From positions 79,661,548 to 79,725,547 of the forward strand of contig CM056726.1 in assembly GCA_029844215.1 (NCBI GenBank): a stretch of 64,000 nucleotides of DNA, read 5' to 3'. Every line of letters starts with the position of its first letter. Position 1 is the stretch's first letter. The notes under the pieces are model-generated. The model saw only the letters and a program-made list of their open reading frames with translations, made no database searches and had not been told where the DNA came from. The position numbers and the translations under genes are program-made. This DNA is from Przewalskia tangutica (lineage: Eukaryota; Streptophyta; Magnoliopsida; Solanales; Solanaceae). Shown here one piece after another: positions 57,833 to 64,000 of the stretch.

Positions 57833-60800
57833 TGTCACGACCCGAACCCGGGCCCGTGACTGGTGCCTTACCCCGGGCACCCAAGTAGACATACATCAGA
57901 GTAATCAGCGGAACATAAAACAAGACATGGAATAACAAGAAGTGTAAAGCGATGTCTGAGAAAACTTGCCCTTCTAGATATATATAAATCAACTTAAACC
58001 AACGCTACATCCCATTACAACTCGCCCACAACAAGATTACTCTGCACTTCTAAGAATGAGATGACAACACTGGCGGGACAGGGCCCCGCCATACCCCTGA
58101 ATGTAAATACCTACAACGACAGGGGACTATACCACTGATAAGCCTCCGGAGAAATGGAGCTTCCCAAAACGCTGAACTGCGATCCTAAGAGCGAGGATCA
58201 ACACTGGGGTACCTCTACCTGCGGCATGAACGCAGCTTCAAGGAGGTCGAGACAACAGTACCAAGTATGTGAAATTGAAAAATCAGAAATGAAATCATAG
58301 TAGTCTATATAAAGCAGAGACATGTATGATAACCAAACTACGATTCACAATAAATAAGCGAATATGTCAAGTCAGGGACTCACGCACTCAAAGTCATCAC
58401 TCAAATATCACTATGGGTCTCACGCCCATAACATCAATCATGCCCATGGAATACCTTCCTCACTGCCGGTAGTCTATGATATCAAAGCACCAAGGAATAC
58501 ACATGAACACCAGGTCCCACCTGTGTCATAATAAAACCGTACGGGGTAAGTACGAAGGCAGAGCCGACTACTAACACCTACGATTAACAAGGTCATAAAT
58601 CGTATCATGAGATCTGCCTGCACCGCCATGATTGAAGCCGCCACACACCGCGGTATCAAATGTGCGCGTCTAGCCCCGAACTTCCCGACTCAAGATAGGC
58701 CAACCTCATAGGCCCGCATGAGGTATTCTCGCATCGAGGGTAGCTACTCCCCGTCCGCTCGACTTCGCATCCGCGTAGCCACATGCACCGCGTGACCATA
58801 AAGGCCGCACACTAACCGAACTCTCGTAGCTCGCATAGGTCCCCGGGACCCGCATGAGGTATCCTCGAATCATAGTCACATTGCATCGCTCGAGTATTAC
58901 CCGCGTCGGAGGCACTTAACCTCCGGGATCATGTCAAGGTGAGTGGTATAATACCAACATAACGGCTGATCGTTAAACAACTTAAGCGCAATCGAGGGAA
59001 ACCCCTTTACACAAACATCACAAGACACTAACACACGTAGCATCCTAGCATGTTTACTTATCAAATCAACAAGAAAGTATTACAAGGCTATCACAAAACA
59101 ACACAATCAAGTTATGCACACAAGGTACTTTCTACTATATGATTAACAAAATCGGGTTTTTATCCCCAAAGTACTTCATACATTAACTCTTTAAAAGGTC
59201 TGCTTCTTTCTCAAAAGCCACACAATACCCGTAGTATAAAAATAGAGTGACTATCTTTTGAAGTAAATCAAAACACTACTCTTTGTAAAATCAAGTAACA
59301 ACATTCTTTTCCAAACGTTCAAGTTTGCCTAATTTCAATTACTCAAGTTTCTCATTTTCGAAAGGTTTCGTAGTTCATAGTATTAATCACTTAATGATAT
59401 AATTCTCTTTGAAAACAATTTGAGAAACATATGCCTTATATGTGAGTAGGTTATTCTTGTTTATAACAATCTTATAACAACAGCCATGATCTAGGAAATG
59501 TAATATCATTTTGTCTCATCTTAGCTTCTATGGAGATGGAGGTTTCTACTGGTTTTAATAATACTTACTTAGTCAATACATTTCCCTTTATTAGCGCTGC
59601 TGTGGTCTGTTCGATACTTATTCTGATTTCCGAAATCAGTAAAACATTATTCCTTTTAAAAACCAAGTACTCATTACTCACGAATGAGGTTTCACACTTT
59701 TTAACAAAATTCAGATTAATTCGATTAAGTCAAGTCTCTTATCTTTTAAGATCAAGTTTCTTAACTTCTAAAATCAGTAAACCATTCTTATTACTTCTCT
59801 TAAGTCGTTATACCTAACTTCCCATAAAGCTAGTATAACTCTTTAAGCTTTTAAAACCAAACATTACTCTTCTTTCAAAAAGGTTTCTTAACTCTTTTGA
59901 AATACTTCAAGATTCTTATTATTCAGGCTTAAGTCAAAAGACATTGCCGTAATTATTATTCAGGCTTAAGTCAAAAGACATTGCCGTAATTATTATTCAG
60001 TTAACACACGTACGTCTACCGTACTATATATATTTTAAAATATCATGCTCAAGAGTATAGTAAGAATCACATACCTCACGACGATTATCGACTATTAGCA
60101 AATAGCTCCAAAGTACTGTAGTCCGGCTAGCCTTTTCCACCCTCCGAGTAGAATACGCTACTCGCAGTACTTCAACCTATAACGGTTATACAAGTCTATC
60201 AAAGTCTAGACTACTCGGTAGAATAAATCTAGATACAAGATTCTACGAAAAATTGGGCAGCACTTCCTTACCCGTCAAACTTCACAAGTCTCATCAGAAT
60301 ACAAATCTATGTAAATCTGATTCAATTCCCTTCTTATATACCTTCCTTGTATATAACTTATACTTAATTCTTATACTTCAATATAATGTAAACTTAATTA
60401 CAATAGAGAGACACGATATTTACCTCGATAAGCCCATAATTATCCAAGTTTAAATGTCGATCCTGAGCAACGTTTAGCTCCTACTCTGGGCGCTCCAACC
60501 CGCTCCAAACAACCCTTAGAAGTTCTACGCAACTTCTTCTTAATACTTCAACCGGCTATGAAGATTTTTCCTTAGGGTTTCGGTTTGGGACTAATAGGAC
60601 AAAAGGTAGTATTTCCGGGCTCTACGTATAGAGGTAACTTTTGGAATACCGCAAGGTATAAGGCTAAGGTATTTTGGTATAGTAACGATACTTGGAGAGT
60701 ATTTTCTACCAAGAGGGGGTGTATTTTATGAGAACAACTCAAGGTAGGGGGGGTACCCCTCGACTTAGCACCACTAGGAGGGGGGGGGGGTGATATCTCT

Positions 60801-61304
60801 TGGCCAAGGGGGCCTCACGAAATGGGGGAGGGGTTTTCAAGACTTGAAGACTTGTGGAATGGATGAAGAAGTCTTCAAAGGGGGGGGGGGTATTTATAGG
60901 GAAACCAATGGCCATGATCTAGCCAAGTGGGTGGCAAGTGGAGGGCCAAGATTTGCCCAAGTGCCCCCTAGTCCCTACTCCACAAAACCCTCCCAAACAT
61001 TGACCCATGTTTTAGGCACAAATCAAGGGAGGGAGACGTGCACTTCTCGGCCAACAACCGTCCACTTTGAGGGTGACAAGTGTCACCCTCCCGTTGGTCC
61101 AAAACATTTCGTCTCTCGGAAAAATCCGCAAAAATTATAAATGACATAGCCGGAATTTTCCCTTCGCAAGTTTTGTAAAACGTTTCGTCGAAAAACGACT
61201 CTAATCGGGGGTTGTGAACAAAATTCGAACCTTGCCTAACTTTAAGGCTTAAACTTTTCTACGTACGTCCTCACGTACATACCCTGGAAATACGGGGTAT
61301 AACA
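57833..61304 (-). repeat. Element E 3' LTR (left)
   Basis: 3472 bp from TGTCACGACCCGAACCCGGG to GGGGTATAACA, followed by the reverse purine tract (TTCTCCCCTCCTTA, 61305-61318). It inserted into the right LTR of D after GAACT (57828-57832); the unbroken site is visible in the left LTR of D at about 52911-52920. Type 2 cassette at about 58610-58920, conserved island at about 59485-59540, reverse TATA box at 60890-60899. A duplicated phrase of about 49 bp lies at 59919-60000. The G runs at 60781-60790 and 60881-60890 are unusually long. Confidence 0.88.
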
Positions 61305-61849
61305 TTCTCCCCTCCTTAGAAACATTCGTCCCGAATGTTCCTTCCAAGTCTCAAAACACACATGCGCCAGTATAGTCTTCACTGCTATACTTACGAAAAC
61401 AATTATGCCACACCTGGCCACAATACAACACGCACAAATACTTACATCCAAGTCCACGAGGAATCACCTCCATCACTACAAAAGCTCCTACCCAAGGGTT
61501 AAGAGATACTCCCTTCGCATCTTCACTTTACAAAAGCAATGATCACATCTATGTTCTTAACACATGCTCGCTTCTCCCCTTACTCGTCGTACCCTTCTCG
61601 TACATTTGAACTCTTTCCCATAACTTACTACATTTCATATCGCTTGCTTCAAAATCTCGGGTTACTACCTCCAACTTGGTCATCATTACTGGGAACATTA
61701 TGGATGGATCTCCGATACTTTCTCGAACATAACAACACGAAAGACTGGACGTACTGCCTCCTAAGGCGGACGGCAATGCTAACCTATAGGCAACCTGGCC
61801 TATCCTCCAAAGGATCTGAAAACGCTCCAAGTACCTCAGGCTAAGTTTC
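61305..61849 (-). mobile_element. Element E internal region, 3' part, interrupted by element F
   Basis: Purine tract, then internal sequence collinear with 32927-33565 of element C. It stops at 61849, where the LTR of element F starts. No coding domain is recognisable. The rest of E is outside the window. Confidence 0.75.
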
Positions 61850-64000
61850 TGTCACGACCCGAACCCGGGCCCGTGACTGGTGCCTTACCCCGGGCACCCT
61901 AGTGATACAACATCAGAGAAAAACCAGCGGAAATAAAAACTTAAAACATACAATTAGATACGGATCAAGATAAAAGAAAATAGGCCAACCAAAACGGTTG
62001 CCTTTCTGCAAATATATAAATATCGACATTTGAGCGATAGCATAATCCTTACAACCCCGCCACAACAAGGCTGCACTTAAGATTTTACAACAACTATGAC
62101 GACAGGCCCCGCCATACCCCGAATGTACAAGAACCTACTGCACTGTGGTAACATACCAAAAGATAAGCCTCCGAAGGAACTGAGCTTCCCAATATGCTGG
62201 AATGTGATCCTATAAGCGGGGATCGACAGCCGATGTACCTGTACCTGCGGCATGAACGCAGCCTCAAGGAGGTCGCATAACAGTACCAAGTATGTGAAAT
62301 CGAAATATCAGAAATGAAATCATAATAGTCTATATAAAGCGAGACATGTATGATAACCAAACTACAAGACACAACATATAAATAGTCATATCAAGTCGTG
62401 GACTCACGCTCCAAATCATCACTGTGCGGTGGAATTCCTTCCTCATCGCCAGCCTATGATATAACAATACCAAGGAGTATACATGAACACCGTGTCCCAC
62501 CGTGTCCTAAAACCGTCACGGGCAAGTATAAAGGCATAACTACCGATCCGACCGCATCAATAATATCGCATAACCATATCACGGTCGACACGTGGCAAGT
62601 GCGACAACCTCAACCAGATCCTCCCTGCGCCACGTAGCTGACGGGGGCAAGTATACCGCTAAGCACCAGATAACAACCGTAAGTCACCAAGCTCCATCCA
62701 AACACCGACTCGCCGGGCGACACGTGCAAGTGCACTAGCCTCCACCGCCTCCTCCTCGCCACGTAGCCGACGCGGGCAAGTGAATCGGCTAAGCACCGAT
62801 CACAACCGTAAGTCACGATACTCGCCGCGGGCGACACGCGGCATGCAATAACCTCTACCAGATCCACCGCCACGTGGCGACGGGGCAAGTAAACAAAGCA
62901 CGACCCGATCACAACACTAGGTCACGATACTTCGCCATAAATAACCATAATGGTCACATGTCCACAGAATCCTTCATCGGTGTAGACATGCCCATGTAAC
63001 AATGATAATGGAAGCATACCCGTGGAATCTTCCAGTCGCCAGACGCGTCCAAGTAAGTTCTCAACAAGTCAACCGGCCCTCCATCGAGAGACGCGGTAGT
63101 ATAGAAACACAATTCTTGCACAACAAAGGCTATCACAACAAGCATAGGCAAGTTACACAACAACAAGCATATGCAAGTTATACACAACTCAAGGTACTTT
63201 CATTTTATGTTAAAGTCCGGGTTTTAACCCTAAAGTACTACGTACGTTAAATTCCTTTTAAAGATCCATTTCTTTTACAAAGGTCACCCGATACCCGTAG
63301 TATAAAAATAGAGTGACCAACATTGTTAAGTAAACCAAAACACTTCCCTTTGTAAAATCAAGTAACAACATTATTTTCCAAACGTTCAAGTTTGCCTAAT
63401 TTCAAATGCTCAAGTTTCTCATTTTCGAAAAGGTTTCGTAGTTCATAGTTTTAATCCTTTAAAACAATTTGAGAAACATATGCCTTATGTGTGAGTAGGT
63501 TATTCTTGTTCATAACACTCTTATTAAAGCAGCCATGATCTAGAAAATGTAATATCATTTTGTCTCATCTTAGCTTCTATGCAGATGGAGATTTCTACTG
63601 GTTTTAATAATACTTCATTATTCCATACATTTCCCTTTATTAGCGCTGCAGTGGTTTGTTCGATATTTATTCTGATTTCCGAAATCAGTAAAACATTATT
63701 CCTTTTAAAAACCAAGTACTCATTACTCACGAATGAGGTATCACACTTTTTAACAAACTTCATGTTAATTAAATTAAGTCAAGTCTCTTATCTTATAAAA
63801 ATCAAATAACCATTCTTTTTATCTTTCTTAAGTCGTTATACCTAACTTCCCATAAAGCTAGTATAACTCTTAAAACCAAGCATTATTCTTCTTTCAAAAA
63901 GGTTTCTTATCTCTTTTGAAATACTTCAAGATTCTTTATTATTCAGGCTTAAGTCGAAAGACATTGCCAATAAACTACGTTCAGTTAACGCACGTACGTC
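61850..64000 (-). repeat. Element F LTR (partial, runs off the window)
   Basis: Starts TGTCACGACCCGAACCCGGG, nested in the internal region of E; the presumed target duplication is GTTTC (61845-61849). It contains an array of about 105-130-bp units (about 62560-62945, marked by CACAACCGTAAGTCAC), then reversed remnants of the type 1 repeats (62950-63190, GGTGTAGACATGCCCATG and CAAGCATAGGCAAG), and the conserved island (about 63535-63595). It is thus closest to the LTR of element A but has an extra repeat type. Confidence 0.82.

Overview
The window is nuclear DNA of a flowering plant, almost certainly a member of the nightshade family (Solanaceae). The evidence is several TS-type SINE tails ending in GTT repeats, an Au-like SINE with a 14-bp target duplication, a Stowaway MITE with Solanaceae-type termini, and Ty3/gypsy LTR elements with an initiator-tRNA-Met-like primer site. 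I recognise only one host gene. Nearly everything else is transposable element sequence, much of it nested. I see no rRNA, tRNA gene, organellar insert or CRISPR array.

Layout. 1-14412: a minus-strand LTR element (B) is entered in its internal region and carries a complete plus-strand element of the same superfamily (A, 367-9525, two LTRs of 3481 bp). B sits inside a hAT-type transposase gene whose C-terminal codons resume at 14415. 15546-18950: a decayed hAT element with a minus-strand transposase pseudogene, ending about 315 bp before the start codon of the host gene.

19266-40473: a three-exon gene for a GNAT-family N-acetyltransferase, probably plastid-targeted, 262 residues, uninterrupted, with splice phases that match. 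Intron 1 is 2.4 kb. Intron 2 is about 18.0 kb and holds SINEs, LINE remnants, a short gypsy-like element with a broken protease (about 25236-28070), and a TA-flanked MITE with long inverted repeats. That MITE is split by a complete 9591-bp LTR element (C, 29469-39059, target duplication ATTAC).

40474-50141: gene 3' flank; a probable LTR fragment (from 42643); a Stowaway MITE (44665-48863) split by a 3763-bp solo LTR with target duplication TTAAG; and one CACTA-type terminus at 49013.

50142-64000: a stack of minus-strand LTR elements, each inserted into the previous one: an LTR fragment (50142), then element D (50992), then E (57833), then F (61850, running out of the window).

Elements A to F are one superfamily with LTRs of about 3.5 kb and internal regions of only 1.3-2.6 kb. 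These hold at most a gag remnant and no protease, reverse transcriptase, RNase H or integrase, so they look like non-autonomous derivatives of a Ty3/gypsy lineage. Their LTRs share conserved islands but carry different tandem-repeat cassettes. The copies differ by many one-to-few-base indels and G/C-run lengths, often at CAG/CTG sites, so some of the apparent decay may be long-read consensus error. I found no clear new multi-gene system. The most notable items are the intact acetyltransferase gene with a very large TE-filled intron, the nested insertion histories, the LTR cassette swapping, and a palindromic G-box site in the LTR promoter region.
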